From Olavius algarvensis associated proteobacterium Delta 3 (GTDB lineage Bacteria; Desulfobacterota; Desulfobacteria; Desulfobacterales; CAFBRK01): a stretch of 64,000 nt of DNA. This document shows positions 9,609 through 19,009 of this stretch, in pieces; within the stretch, counting starts at the first letter, position 1; each line of letters opens with the position of its first letter. The position numbers and the translations under genes were made by a program. The stretch lies in the NCBI GenBank assembly GCA_903231505.1, contig CAFBRK010000015.1, positions 62,001 through 126,000 on the forward strand. The letters run 5' to 3'. The notes beneath the pieces are model-generated. The model worked only from the letters and a program-made list of their open reading frames with translations. It was not told the origin of the DNA and did not search any database.

Positions 9609-9637
9609 GTTTGCCCGGGCATGTCGCCCGGGTAAAC
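9609..9637 (+). terminator. Strong hairpin after the MBL gene
   Basis: 12-bp stem GTTTGCCCGGGC / GCCCGGGTAAAC with a 5-nt loop (one G.U pair). No clear U-run follows, so it may be a processing hairpin or a weak terminator. The surrounding gap to 9759 shows no gene. Confidence 0.45.
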
Positions 9638-9759
9638 AGTCATAAATATCAGCAAACGTCCGCGTTTGTCTGCGGCCAATGATTCTTTTATTTGACCAAA
9701 ACATGGCTTTCTCGTGCTCAGTTTCAGCGGTATGTCATTTTGAGAATAACCATTGTTCC

Positions 9760-10662
9760 CTAACCCATGTCCGCGGCCCCTTTGTAAAGCGGCATCAGCC
9801 GGCTGATCAGCTTGGCAATTTCATCGCTAATGTCCTTCTTTCGAGCGATGGCATCTTTTTTAGGGATCCGTTTGCTGATAACCAGATCAACTGGCTTGGC
9901 TTCCGGGCACCGTTCTATCAGGGCACCCAATGAATCCACAGCCGCTTCCGCACTGTCGCTCAAACTCCAGGACTTTTCCCCGGCAGTAATCACATCGCTG
10001 AAGCATGAGTTGCGCGTATCATAGATTTCCAACCCCTCTTCTAGCGCAATCTCCCGGAGCCATTGTTCGTTTTCTTGATTTTTGAGCCAGTTCAGAAATG
10101 CCGTCCAGCCCGAGGGGGAGTCCCCCTCCGCAGCGGGACGCTCAATGCGAAAGCCGAACGTAAAAGAGGTTTTGTCCGCACCACCGAAAAACCAGGCCGG
10201 AAGCGCCTTCCGTTTCTTTTTCCACAGAACGGCGTCCGCCCATTGGATGGCATTTTTATTCCGTGCTGCCCATGACTGAAAATGAAGCGGTGTGGCTTGG
10301 GTCCGATGGGCCACATCCCCCCCAAGCATATCCCGGCCGCGCCACCGGGTGCGGCTGATTTTATCTTTAAAATCATCCGACTGCAGCCCCTTAAAAGATG
10401 CGCCCCCTTTTGCCTTGGATATGCGATGGGCTTTTTGGGCCGCTAACTGAGCACTCTTTTCCCGCATCTCCTTCTCGTGCCGCCTCCGACTTTGAATCCG
10501 GAGCTGCATTTCGACAGTGGTTTCCCGCTCAGTCCCATCTTCCCACTGGATGACCATCTTATCGCGCTTGATGGACATTACCTCGAAAGGTCCCTTTTCA
10601 TTGACATAGTTTTCTCCGACAACAAATTCGAAGGGTTCCGCTCTTTCCACATCCTCTGTCAT
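9760..10662 (-). CDS. Hypothetical protein with N-terminal Tudor/SH3-like segment
   Basis: 300 residues, start supported by AAAGGA 7 nt upstream. Residues about 10-55 (FVVGENYVNEKGPFEVMSI) followed by WEDGTERETTVEMQ resemble a small beta-barrel that appears in some nucleic-acid-associated proteins. A basic, helical linker follows (residues 55-100). The C-terminal 180 residues are mixed alpha/beta and end with a helical segment. There are no catalytic motifs I can name. It stands alone between the MBL gene and the acyl-CoA synthetase. Confidence 0.6.
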   Translation of the reverse strand: MTEDVERAEPFEFVVGENYVNEKGPFEVMSIKRDKMVIQWEDGTERETTVEMQLRIQSRRRHEKEMREKSAQLAAQKAHRISKAKGGASFKGLQSDDFKDKISRTRWRGRDMLGGDVAHRTQATPLHFQSWAARNKNAIQWADAVLWKKKRKALPAWFFGGADKTSFTFGFRIERPAAEGDSPSGWTAFLNWLKNQENEQWLREIALEEGLEIYDTRNSCFSDVITAGEKSWSLSDSAEAAVDSLGALIERCPEAKPVDLVISKRIPKKDAIARKKDISDEIAKLISRLMPLYKGAADMG

Positions 10663-10987
10663 AAACCGATCCTTTCCCGGCGCTGAACCGCGCGGTTTTT
10701 GGTATAACCCGCCTTACCGGTACCTGTAACGGCAGCTGGAGACGTGGTTACGAAATTATTTACACTTATCTCAGTTTAAACAATTAAAATAAACACGAAA
10801 TTGAATTTATGAAGAGAATAAAGGGTTTCTAAGTTGCCGTTGATCTATAAAAAGCTTAGTTTATGGGGCGTCCCACAAATCTCGTTCATCCATTTTTCTC
10901 TGTAAACCCGTGCTGTTTTGAGAGCACCCATGGTTGGATCGTTCCCGAAAGCGTTGGCCTGAAATAACGTAAAATAAAGGGAGAAAC
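10663..10987. other. 325-bp intergenic region between divergent genes
   Basis: AT-rich upstream region for the minus-strand hypothetical gene and the acyl-CoA synthetase. GGGAGA precedes the synthetase ATG by about 6 nt. I see no convincing RNA structure or named operator. Confidence 0.5.
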
Positions 10988-12610
10988 ATGCTCACTCCAG
11001 GAAAAACCTATGACGAGGTGTGCCGTCGCTTTCGATGGCAGATCCCGGAATTTTACAATATCGGCATCGACATCTGCGACAAGTGGGCAGTCGACCCAGA
11101 CCGGAAAGCGCTCATTTATGAAAGAGACGACAGCGGTGTTCAGACATTCACGTTCAGGGATTTGAGCCGCCTGTCCAATCGTCTGGCCAATGCGCTGTCA
11201 GCCTGCAACATCACGCGGGGCGACCGTTTCGGCATCTTACTCCCGCAGCGGCCGGAAACCGCCATTTCCCACATCGCTATTTATAAGCTGGGGGGGGTTG
11301 CCGTACCTCTGTTCACCCTCTTTGGAACCGACGCCCTGGCCTACCGGCTGAAAAACAGCGCGGCGGCCGGCATCATCACAGATTCGGCCAATCTATCCAA
11401 AATTCTTGAAATCCAGGAGGATCTTCCTGACCTGCATACCATCGTCGTCACCGGAGATACACCGGTGGAGGGTGTCCCAGCCTTCGATGACCTGATCGCG
11501 AGGGCCTCCGACACATTTTCCCCGGCTCGCACCCGGGCCGAAGACCCGGCCCTGATTATTTACACGTCCGGAACCACCGGCCCACCCAAGGGGGCTCTCC
11601 ACGCACATCGCACTCTTTTAGGGCATCTGCCCGGCGTGGAATTTCCCCAAAACTTTTTTCCCCGGCCGGGGGATCTGTTCTGGACGCCGGCCGACTGGGC
11701 CTGGATCGGCGGCCTGATCGATGTGCTGCTACCCAGCTGGCACCACGGCATGCCCGTATTGGCCCACCGGTTCAAAAAGTTCGATCCTGAAAAAGCCTTT
11801 TTTCTCATCGCAAAACATCAGGTGCGAAATGCCTTCATGCCGCCCACAGCTTTAAAATTGATGCGTCAAGTTCCGAAACCGCAACACCACCACAGGATTA
11901 ACATGAGAAGTATCGGCAGTGGCGGTGAGACGTTGGGCGAGGAACTACTGGAATGGGGCCGGGAAACCATGGGCGTCACCATCAACGAGTTTTATGGACA
12001 AACCGAGTGCAATCTGGTGGTCGGATGCTGCGCCGAGGTCATGGACATCCGGCCGGGATCCATGGGCCTGCCTATTCCTGGTCACACCGTGGCGGTTGTC
12101 GATCCCGAGGGCAATCCCAAGCCACCTGGAGAGGTCGGTGAAATCGCGATCAAGCGGCCCGACCCGGTCATGTTTCTGGAATACTGGCGCAACGAGGAGG
12201 CCACCCAAAACAAGTACGTAAACAATTGGTTGATGACCGGTGATATGGCCCGCCGGGACGAGGATGGCTATATCTGGTTCTCCGGCAGGCTTGACGATGT
12301 CATTACCAGCTCCGGCTATCGCATGGGACCGGCGGAAATCGAAGACTGCATCATGAAGCATCCCGGGGTGGCCATGGTCGCTGTGGTGGGGATGCCGGAT
12401 CCCATCCGAACGGAAGTTGTCACAGCGTTTGTCGTGCCGTCACTGAATTCGACCCCTGGCCCGGCGCTGGCCGATGACATTCGGGAATTCGTCAGATCCC
12501 GTCTGGCTGCCCACGAGTACCCCCGGCAGATCGAATTTGTCACCGAACTGCCGATGACCGCCACGGGAAAGATCATGAGACGCAAACTAAAACAGGTCGA
12601 TCAAGAATAA
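10988..12610 (+). CDS. Acyl-CoA synthetase (AMP-forming, medium-chain type)
   Basis: 540 residues of the ANL superfamily. It has the P-loop YTSGTTGPPKGALHAHR, the aromatic-binding NEFYGQTE, the TGDMARRDEDGYIWFSGRLDD hinge region, and the C-terminal catalytic lysine in PMTATGKIMRRKL. The overall pattern (DLFWTPADWAWIGGL) resembles the ACSM/medium-chain or acetyl-propionyl group rather than long-chain FadD. It activates a carboxylic acid to the CoA thioester using ATP. An MFS transporter starts one base after its stop, so uptake of the acid substrate by that carrier is a reasonable inference. Confidence 0.9.
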   Translation: MLTPGKTYDEVCRRFRWQIPEFYNIGIDICDKWAVDPDRKALIYERDDSGVQTFTFRDLSRLSNRLANALSACNITRGDRFGILLPQRPETAISHIAIYKLGGVAVPLFTLFGTDALAYRLKNSAAAGIITDSANLSKILEIQEDLPDLHTIVVTGDTPVEGVPAFDDLIARASDTFSPARTRAEDPALIIYTSGTTGPPKGALHAHRTLLGHLPGVEFPQNFFPRPGDLFWTPADWAWIGGLIDVLLPSWHHGMPVLAHRFKKFDPEKAFFLIAKHQVRNAFMPPTALKLMRQVPKPQHHHRINMRSIGSGGETLGEELLEWGRETMGVTINEFYGQTECNLVVGCCAEVMDIRPGSMGLPIPGHTVAVVDPEGNPKPPGEVGEIAIKRPDPVMFLEYWRNEEATQNKYVNNWLMTGDMARRDEDGYIWFSGRLDDVITSSGYRMGPAEIEDCIMKHPGVAMVAVVGMPDPIRTEVVTAFVVPSLNSTPGPALADDIREFVRSRLAAHEYPRQIEFVTELPMTATGKIMRRKLKQVDQE

Positions 12611-12611
12611 C

Positions 12612-13901
12612 ATGCAATCTCCTTCTGAGCCCCCTTTGCGAGTGTCCTGGTTCATGTGGGGCCTTGGCGCACTGTTCTACCTCATGGGTTTTTTTCAGCG
12701 GGTCGCACCGGCTGTGATGACCGAAGAGCTCATGCGGGAATTTCAAATCAGCGCTGCGGCATTGGGGAATTTATCGGCCTATTACTTTTACAGTTATGCG
12801 GCCATGCAAATCCCCACCGGAATCATCTCAGACCGGTGGGGACCGCGCCGATTGTTAAGCACCGGCGCCACGATTGCCGGCATCGGCACGATGATGTTTG
12901 CGTTGTCATCGGCGATCCTGTGGGCCGGAATCGGGCGCTTTTTAATTGGCGGGTCGGTTGCCGTGGCGTTTGTCGGCTGCCTGAAACTGGCCAACTGCTG
13001 GTTTCCGCCGAGGTACTACGCCATGGTGTCCGGAATGGCCCTTTTTTTCGGAATTATCGGGGCTGTCTTCGCCGGACCACCCCTGCGTCTGCTGATGGAT
13101 CATTTCAGCTGGCGCAGTATCATTGTAGCATCGGCGATCGTGACTTTCGGGATTGCCGCAGCGATTTGGATTTTCGTCAGGGATTACCCCACCGAAAAGG
13201 GCTATTCCGATATGGTCATTGGTCCCCAGACATGCACTGTCGATTCCCGAGAACCGATTCTCAGCGGAATCGTTGAGGTGTTTCGATACCGTAACACGGC
13301 GCTGTTGTTTGTGATACCGGGTGCCGTAGTGGGCAGTGTCTTGACATTTTCCGGACTCTGGGGAGTTCCCTTTCTGACCACCCATCATCACCTGCCCACA
13401 TCGCAGGCGGCAGTTCTGACTTCGGCCGTACTGGTTGCATGGGCTATTGGCGGTCCCCTGTTCGGCTGGCTGTCCGACAGATGGGGGAATCGGAAACGGC
13501 TGTATATCGTCGGCCTAGCGTTAATGTTTCTGGGGTGGGGCGTTGCACTGTTTATCAACGATCTTCCATTTTATGTCCTCGTCGGGGCGCTTCTGGTCGC
13601 CGGGTTCAGTTCCGGCTGTATGATTATCAGTTTCGCTTTCGCCAAAGAGTCGGTTCCCGGCCGTCTGGCAGGGACCATTTCCGGAGTCGTCAACATGGGC
13701 ACCATGACGGGACCGATGCTGCTTCAACCGGCCGTGGGGTGGATGCTGGATCAGAAATGGCAGGGCCAGATGCAGGCGGGCGTTCGGGTGTATGGACAGG
13801 AGGCCTACCAGGCCGGATTCTCCCTGATGCTTGCGTGGATTCTGCTGTCCCTGGTCCTGCTTTTCTTTACCCGTGAAACCCATTGCCGTCAGGCGACCTA
13901 A
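12612..13901 (+). CDS. MFS transporter
   Basis: 429 residues with about 12 hydrophobic segments. The first helix (LFYLMGFFQRVAPAVM) and loop 2-3 SDRWGPRRLLSTGA carry the MFS signature, repeated as LSDRWGNRKRLYIVG in the second half. No signal peptide. It directly follows the acyl-CoA synthetase, suggesting an organic acid as cargo, but the specificity is not visible in the sequence. Confidence 0.88.
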   Translation: MQSPSEPPLRVSWFMWGLGALFYLMGFFQRVAPAVMTEELMREFQISAAALGNLSAYYFYSYAAMQIPTGIISDRWGPRRLLSTGATIAGIGTMMFALSSAILWAGIGRFLIGGSVAVAFVGCLKLANCWFPPRYYAMVSGMALFFGIIGAVFAGPPLRLLMDHFSWRSIIVASAIVTFGIAAAIWIFVRDYPTEKGYSDMVIGPQTCTVDSREPILSGIVEVFRYRNTALLFVIPGAVVGSVLTFSGLWGVPFLTTHHHLPTSQAAVLTSAVLVAWAIGGPLFGWLSDRWGNRKRLYIVGLALMFLGWGVALFINDLPFYVLVGALLVAGFSSGCMIISFAFAKESVPGRLAGTISGVVNMGTMTGPMLLQPAVGWMLDQKWQGQMQAGVRVYGQEAYQAGFSLMLAWILLSLVLLFFTRETHCRQAT

Positions 13902-13949
13902 GGTTCTTATGAGATTCCGTCTCACACCGGATGGCACATTCCTGGTATA

Positions 13950-14931
13950 TTATGGCTCGACAATCTTGAATTCAGGGGTCATAACGTCACGTGGCATATC
14001 TCTCCACGGATTGTTGCAAAAATGTGCTCGAACTCTGTATCGGCCCGGAGGCAAGGTATCGGGTAATTTCCACCTTATGGACGCCATCTGTGCAATGCCT
14101 TCAAAGCGGACACACGAGCCGATTGCCGGTATGGCAAACAACGGCGTAAAAAGGGACTCCTGCATCACCTGTCCCCTCCTGCCAGGCGTTCCATGACGAA
14201 TTCTGTATTCACTTGAATGGGAAAGGCGGTCATTCGGATAAACCGCCATAACAACTTTTCCCCGGGTCGATAGACATCATAATCCGTGACTATCCCGATC
14301 AGTTTGTTGTCGTCGGAAATACCCGTACCGACACCCGAAGTTTTTTCGTCCCATGATCTTGCCGGTCCGACATCCACATGTACCACATTTTCATGATAAT
14401 ACCCCGCACCCCCAAAACCGATCATCTTTACAGTATCCCACAGCCGACGCGGGGATACCCCTTCCATCTTGATATCGGCCGCCATTCCATACTGGTGTAG
14501 ACTGGCCTTTGCAGCAAGCCCCCCTTGCTTGCGCAGCCGGGTGTTATAGCGTGGGGGCTGCGATATCCGGAAACAATCGTAATTGTTGCCCCGGTGGACA
14601 GGCGATCTTCCAGGAAATCAAGATACTCGACAAGCCTCAGTGATACATTCTGAAATTCGGGATCATACGGCGCATTAAACACTCCACAGATGGCCTCCAG
14701 AGCCGTCCGGTCATAGTTCCCACCGCCCCTCCGATAGATACCGGAAAACATCATCCCGTTCTCATCGTTGGCCAGACGGATCCGCCCATCGCCGCTGTGA
14801 AAAAACCGCCTGCCGTCAAAGGCAGGTTGTTGCGCTCGTCCATCCGGAGGACTCGCGACTACAACCATCCAGGCCGCAATAAGTATTCTCAGCATTCCGA
14901 AGAGAGGGAGGCGGGTGTTCAGCTGTGGCAT
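13950..14931 (-). pseudogene. M15-type peptidase (DUF882/YcbK-like) with two frameshifts
   Basis: Three minus-strand pieces join into one exported protein. Piece 1 (from 14931) has a signal peptide and runs to TIVSGYRSP. Piece 2 continues YNTRLRKQGGL..LHQYGMAADI and later HVDVG, which are the M15A zinc motifs. Piece 3 (to 13950) adds a beta-rich tail ending MTPEFKIVEP. Piece 1 to 2 needs one extra base at the G run 14553-14557; piece 2 to 3 needs one extra base near 14165-14180, beside a run of four C. Both are single-base losses at homopolymers, so either gene decay or sequencing error fits. Intact, it would be a murein DD/LD-peptidase-like periplasmic protein of about 325 residues. Confidence 0.75.
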
Positions 14932-15293
14932 TGTGGGTGTAAACCTCTACCTGTTGAAATCATGGGATATTGCTGAAAGTCGGCTGTCAATTTCATACTG
15001 GTGCATTACAAATTTAACTGGCGCACACGAAATGGGCAATGAGCAATTATAGTGTAGTCATTGCTCAATTATTAGAGCGTTTGGACCAGGCCATATCAGA
15101 GGTTATCGATACCCCTAAGAGTACGAAAATGACCGCCGCTATCGGAACGTTACCCTGACAAACGCTCTATGTCGAAAAATGGGACTGTTTCTACTGAATG
15201 GTATCGTTCTATCCGTTGGCATAAGTATTTTCCGATTGATGCCACAGGGCCGCACTCGGAACGGATTCAGGCGATCACTATAACTATTGGTTG
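14932..15293. other. Gap with two imperfect inverted repeats
   Basis: No gene seen. AGAGCGTTTGG near 15074 is mirrored by CAAACGCTCT near 15162, and ATGAGCAAT near 15040 by ATTGCTCA near 15059. These may be remnants of a small mobile element; nothing else is recognisable. Confidence 0.4.
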
Positions 15294-15337
15294 GAAAAAA
15301 ACAAAGGGGTTACGGCTTTAATCCCGTAACCCCTTAG
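15294..15337 (-). terminator. Rho-independent terminator of tRNA-fMet
   Basis: Perfect 12-bp stem AAGGGGTTACGG / CCGTAACCCCTT with an 8-nt loop. Read on the minus strand it is followed by TTTGTTTTTTT, directly after the tRNA 3' end. Confidence 0.9.
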
Positions 15338-15343
15338 AAATTG

Positions 15344-15420
<77 letters not shown>

Positions 15421-15515
15421 TCATATCGGAAGTGTGATGATAAGAACCTAACGATTGATTGTCAATATGTTTCACTTTGGTTTTTCTAAAATAAATATCA
15501 AATAATATCGATTTG

Positions 15516-15842
15516 TTATTTGCCTGCCAAATCGAGAAGAGCCTGCTTCAAACCGGCTTTCCCGGCGACCGCAGCATCTTCGCCCGACCGGAATGCCAAA
15601 CGAACCCGCTTGGCGCGGCTGGAATGGCCCGACACGATTTCCAAATCGGATTTGGCCAGGCCAAGGCATTTGGCCAAAAACTGGATGCAGGCCCTGTTGG
15701 CCTTTCCCTCCACCGGGGGAGCTGTCAGCCTGATCTTCAAGGCGTCCCCGTGAATGCCCACGATAGCGGTATTCGATGATCGGGGCTGGACGAGGATCTT
15801 GAATACCAGCCCGGATGGGGTTTCTCTGATGGAGAGAGGCAT
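15516..15842 (-). CDS. DUF167 (YggU) family protein
   Basis: 108 residues from MPLSIRETPSG. It has the DUF167 pattern VQPRSSNTAIVGIHGDALKIRL, then APPVEGKANRACIQFLAK and a final SRAKRVRL segment. These are small alpha/beta proteins of unknown role. The open frame extends 24 codons further upstream, but those codons lie in GGCCCGTT repeats and are rejected as coding. It is downstream of hldE, separated by a repeat tract. Confidence 0.88.
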   Translation of the reverse strand: MPLSIRETPSGLVFKILVQPRSSNTAIVGIHGDALKIRLTAPPVEGKANRACIQFLAKCLGLAKSDLEIVSGHSSRAKRVRLAFRSGEDAAVAGKAGLKQALLDLAGK

Positions 15843-15848
15843 AAGATC

Positions 15849-16168
15849 CGTTGGCCCGTTGGCCCGTGGGCCCGTTAGCCGGTTTGGCCGGTTTGGCCGG
15901 TTTATCCGGTCCACAGGTCATCTGCCGCCGGGCAGAGCCGTCATTCAGTCATTCGTCCCGCACAGCGGAACGTCATTTGTCGTTTTCGTTTTCGTTTATC
16001 TTTCAGCTTTCGGCTTATTATTCTTTCAGCTTTGAGCTTTCAGCTTTCAGCTTTGAGCTATTTATATCTTTCAGCTTCGGACTTTCAGTTCATCCAGCAT
16101 CCAGTATCCAGTATCCAGAATCCAGCCCGCCAGAGGCGGACAAGCATCCAGCATCCAGAATCGAGTAC
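15849..16168 (+). repeat. Modular repeat tract 1
   Basis: From left to right: TTGGCCCG-type units (15849-15910), a non-repeat spacer, CAGCTTT-type units (about 15997-16080), then ATCCAG heptamers (16090-16168) broken by a CCCGCCAGAGGCGGACAAG insert. It fills the gap between two minus-strand genes and supplies the stop codon of hldE. Confidence 0.85.
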
Positions 16169-17626
16169 CTAATCCATCGTATTTCTGATATTGCTGATGA
16201 TGCGGGTGGAGGACGTATCTTCCGAGATCGGGACCAAGGCCACCCGGCCGCCAAGTGTTTCGACCAGTTCCCTGCCGGCCACCTCTTCGGAATCGTAGTT
16301 GCTCCCCTTTGTAAGGACATCCGGCCGGATGGTGCGGATCAGGTCTTTGAGACGCCCGGAGGAGAATATCACCACGTAGTCGACGCTGTCCAAAGCGCAC
16401 AGGACCCGGACACGCTCCCTGGCCTGGATAACCGGCCGGCCCGGCCCTTTCAGGGCCCGAACCGAATCGTCGTCATCGGTGGCCACAAACAGAACGTCCC
16501 CGAGCTGTTTGGAAGCTGAAAAGAGCATCACATGCCCGGCGTGGAGCAGGTCGAAGCAGCCGTTGGTCAGGACAATCTTCTTTCCTTTTTTACGCAGCTC
16601 CTGTACCAGAACCGGCAGGTCGTGAAACTGCTTGTATTTGGAAACAGTGCGATCCCCGGAAGGCTTAAACGCGGCCTCCAGTTCCTTCTGGGACAAGGTC
16701 GCGGTGCCCACTTTTCCCACCACAACCCCGGCAGCGGTATTCGCCAGGGCCGCAGCGTCTCTCAGGTTTGCCCCGGCTGCCACGGCAAGCCCGAGCACGG
16801 CGGCTACCGTGTCGCCGGCGCCGGAGACCTCATATACCTGCCTGGCCTTTGCCGGAATCCGATACGGCCGGGCGCCACGCTTAAAGAGTACCATCCCGTC
16901 CTTTCCGCACGTGACCAGCAGCATTTCGATCGCAAGACTGTCGAGCAGTTTTTCTCCCGCATTATGCAGGGTGTCATCATCGGAAATATCAATCGCAGCC
17001 GCTAAACCGGCCTCCTTTTTATTCGGTGTCAGCACATCGACGCCGGAATACTTGGCAAAATCCATCCCCTTTGGATCGGCTATCGTGATCTTTCCGTGTT
17101 TTCGAGCGCAATCGCAGATCCGCCGCAAGAGCTCACGGGTGACGACGCCCTTTCCGTAGTCGGATATGAGTACCACGTCCGAAGCGGGTAATTTCTTTTC
17201 GGCTTCGGCGGCGAGTTTCTCCAGGGTTTCCTTGGAGACGCGCTCGCGCGATTCCCGGTCAATACGCACCACATGCTGGTTGGAGGCAAAGATCCGGGTC
17301 TTGCGGGTCGTCGGCCGTTCAGGCTCCCGGATCACCCCTTCCACATCCACCCCCAGGGTTCGCAGCCGCTCGATGAGCAGCTGGCCGTATCGCCCGGATC
17401 CCACCACTCCGGCGACGGCGACGCTGCCACCCAGCGCCACAATGTTGTTCACCACATTACCACAGCCGCCCAGGGTGTCCTCTTCACTTCTGACATTGAC
17501 GACCTGAACCGGAGCTTCCGGGGAAATGCGATCCACCTCCCCCCAGACGTAGTGGTCGATCATCAGATCACCAACAACCAGCACCCGGCATTGGCTGAAT
17601 CGGGATATGTTTTCGGTTAATGTCAT
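16169..17626 (-). CDS. hldE: Bifunctional heptose 7-phosphate kinase / heptose 1-phosphate adenylyltransferase
   Basis: 485 residues. The N-terminal PfkB-type kinase domain (about 1-320) has VLVVGDLMIDHYVWGEV, GGCGNVVNNIVALGG and the catalytic VSGAGDTVAAVLGLA. The C-terminal nucleotidyltransferase domain (about 345-485) has LTNGCFDLLHAGHV, with the HxGH-like motif, and VLTKGSNY. Together these make ADP-heptose for the LPS inner core, so the organism has a Gram-negative envelope. It overlaps the upstream thioesterase gene by 4 bp. Confidence 0.95.
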   Translation of the reverse strand: MTLTENISRFSQCRVLVVGDLMIDHYVWGEVDRISPEAPVQVVNVRSEEDTLGGCGNVVNNIVALGGSVAVAGVVGSGRYGQLLIERLRTLGVDVEGVIREPERPTTRKTRIFASNQHVVRIDRESRERVSKETLEKLAAEAEKKLPASDVVLISDYGKGVVTRELLRRICDCARKHGKITIADPKGMDFAKYSGVDVLTPNKKEAGLAAAIDISDDDTLHNAGEKLLDSLAIEMLLVTCGKDGMVLFKRGARPYRIPAKARQVYEVSGAGDTVAAVLGLAVAAGANLRDAAALANTAAGVVVGKVGTATLSQKELEAAFKPSGDRTVSKYKQFHDLPVLVQELRKKGKKIVLTNGCFDLLHAGHVMLFSASKQLGDVLFVATDDDDSVRALKGPGRPVIQARERVRVLCALDSVDYVVIFSSGRLKDLIRTIRPDVLTKGSNYDSEEVAGRELVETLGGRVALVPISEDTSSTRIISNIRNTMD

Positions 17627-18042
17627 GACCCGGCAGACGTCTGATAGTTGTTGACGAATTCCCTGAAGAATTTCGGCGGCCGCACCACCTTTCCATCTTC
17701 TTTTACAAAGGCGTGTTTGGTGTAACCCTGGGCGATGAGCTGCTCGCCGTTTTCGGCCAGCACGCGGTAGTCAAATTTCATTCCGGCTTTGACGCGGTTA
17801 TCCAGGGACGTGTCGATGATTAGGATGTCGTCATAATCGGCTCCGGAAGAAAATTTACAGAAGACCTCCGAAACCGGAAGATAATACCCCCGATCTTCGA
17901 TACTGCGGTACGGCATTCCGATGGCTCGAAACATCTCGGTCCGGCCCATCTCGAACCAGCGAAGATAATTGCCATAATAGGCCCGGCCCATACGGTCGGT
18001 ATCGCCGTATATCACCCGGCATGTGGTTCGGTGAGAGATCAT
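17623..18042 (-). CDS. Hotdog-fold acyl-CoA thioesterase, YbgC/4HBT family
   Basis: 139 residues. RVIYGDTDRMGRAYYGNYLRW contains the catalytic Asp of the YbgC/4-hydroxybenzoyl-CoA thioesterase group (normally YxxTDxxGxVYxxNY), followed by the hotdog helix EMGRTEMFRAIGMPY. Probable hydrolysis of short acyl-CoA. Its stop codon overlaps the hldE start, so they form an operon; no functional tie to heptose synthesis is obvious. Confidence 0.88.
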   Translation of the reverse strand: MISHRTTCRVIYGDTDRMGRAYYGNYLRWFEMGRTEMFRAIGMPYRSIEDRGYYLPVSEVFCKFSSGADYDDILIIDTSLDNRVKAGMKFDYRVLAENGEQLIAQGYTKHAFVKEDGKVVRPPKFFREFVNNYQTSAGS

Positions 18043-18048
18043 GTGCCT

Positions 18049-18376
18049 CCGTTTGCCCGTTGGCCCGCAATAAATGCCTAAAATTTAAAATGCCTAAATT
18101 GCCTAAAATGGTGGAATCGCTCCGCTCTATCCTTCAATCCAGAATCCAGCCCGCCATAGGCGGACAAGCATCCAGAAGCCAGAAGCCCTAAGCCTTAAGC
18201 CCTGAGCCTTTCTGTATCATTCAGCTTTCAGCTTATTATTCTTTCAACTTTGAGCTTTCAGCTATTTATATCTTTCAGCTTCGAGCTTTCAACTCTCAGC
18301 TCATTTCACCTCCAGCTCTCCATGACGCCAGATACCAAATACCGAGTACCCATTACCTAGTACCCAATATCCAGTA
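18049..18376 (+). repeat. Modular repeat tract 2
   Basis: Order on the plus strand: GGCCCGTT units, the 75-bp TGCCTAAA module (about 18068-18142), ATCCAG units, AAGCCCT/AAGCCTT units, the TTCTGTATCATT linker, CAGCTTT units, then ACCAAAT/ACCGAGT/ACCCATT heptamers. It runs into the thrH 3' end and encodes its last residues. Confidence 0.88.
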
Positions 18377-18968
18377 TCCCCTCTAATGTTGCTCTAAGTT
18401 CTTCATACGTGTGGGTCACCGGAAACTCCGGAAACTCTTCTATCACGTTGTCCGGCGGCCGGAACAAGATTCCCTGGTCAGCCTCTTTCAGCATGGTAAT
18501 GTCGTTATAAGAATCGCCCATGGCGATGGTTTCGTAATTGAGCTGTTTCATGGCCCGGACAGTATTTTTCTTCATGTCCCGGATCCTGAGGTTGTAGTCG
18601 GCAATGGCCCCGGTATCATCGAGGGTCAGGTCGTGACAAAAAAGGGTCGGCCAGCCCAGTTTCCCCATCAGGGGTGCAGCAAATTCACTGTAGGTGTCCG
18701 AAAGGATAAGCACCTGTACCCGGGTCCGAAGCCAGTCCAGAAATTCCCTGGCACCGTCAAGCGGCGCCATAGTTTCGATAACATCGATGATGTCTTTGAG
18801 TTTGAGCCCCTTCTCATCGAGGATGTTCAGACGCTTTTTCATCAACACGTCATAATCCGGGATGTCTCTTGTGGTCAGCTTGAGTTCCTCGATTCCGGTG
18901 CGTTCGGCAACGTTGATCCATACTTCCGGAGTAAACACGCCTTCCAGATCCGAACAGACAATGTGCAT
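18357..18968 (-). CDS. thrH: Phosphoserine phosphatase / homoserine phosphotransferase
   Basis: 203 residues, HAD superfamily. CSDLEGVFTPEVW (motif I), TTRDIPDYDVLMKKRL, LILSDTYSEF (motif II) and IAMGDSYNDITML (motif III) match ThrH of Pseudomonas closely. ThrH can move phosphate from phosphoserine to homoserine, giving O-phosphohomoserine for threonine synthesis. Homoserine dehydrogenase is the next gene upstream on the same strand, which supports this role in place of ThrB. The final residues (GILDIGY) are encoded by the adjacent repeat tract. Confidence 0.9.
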   Translation of the reverse strand: MHIVCSDLEGVFTPEVWINVAERTGIEELKLTTRDIPDYDVLMKKRLNILDEKGLKLKDIIDVIETMAPLDGAREFLDWLRTRVQVLILSDTYSEFAAPLMGKLGWPTLFCHDLTLDDTGAIADYNLRIRDMKKNTVRAMKQLNYETIAMGDSYNDITMLKEADQGILFRPPDNVIEEFPEFPVTHTYEELRATLEGILDIGY

Positions 18969-19009
18969 ATGCAGATTCCTCTATAAGATTCTCGCTATCG
19001 CTTGAATTG

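Noticed and set aside
13831..14196. Plus-strand ORF of 121 codons after the MFS gene
   Set aside because: Overlaps the MFS 3' end out of frame and is antisense to the peptidase-like pseudogene; no ribosome site.
15851..16519. Long plus-strand ORF of 222 codons
   Set aside because: Made of simple repeats (Leu/Ser/Phe runs) and then antisense to hldE.
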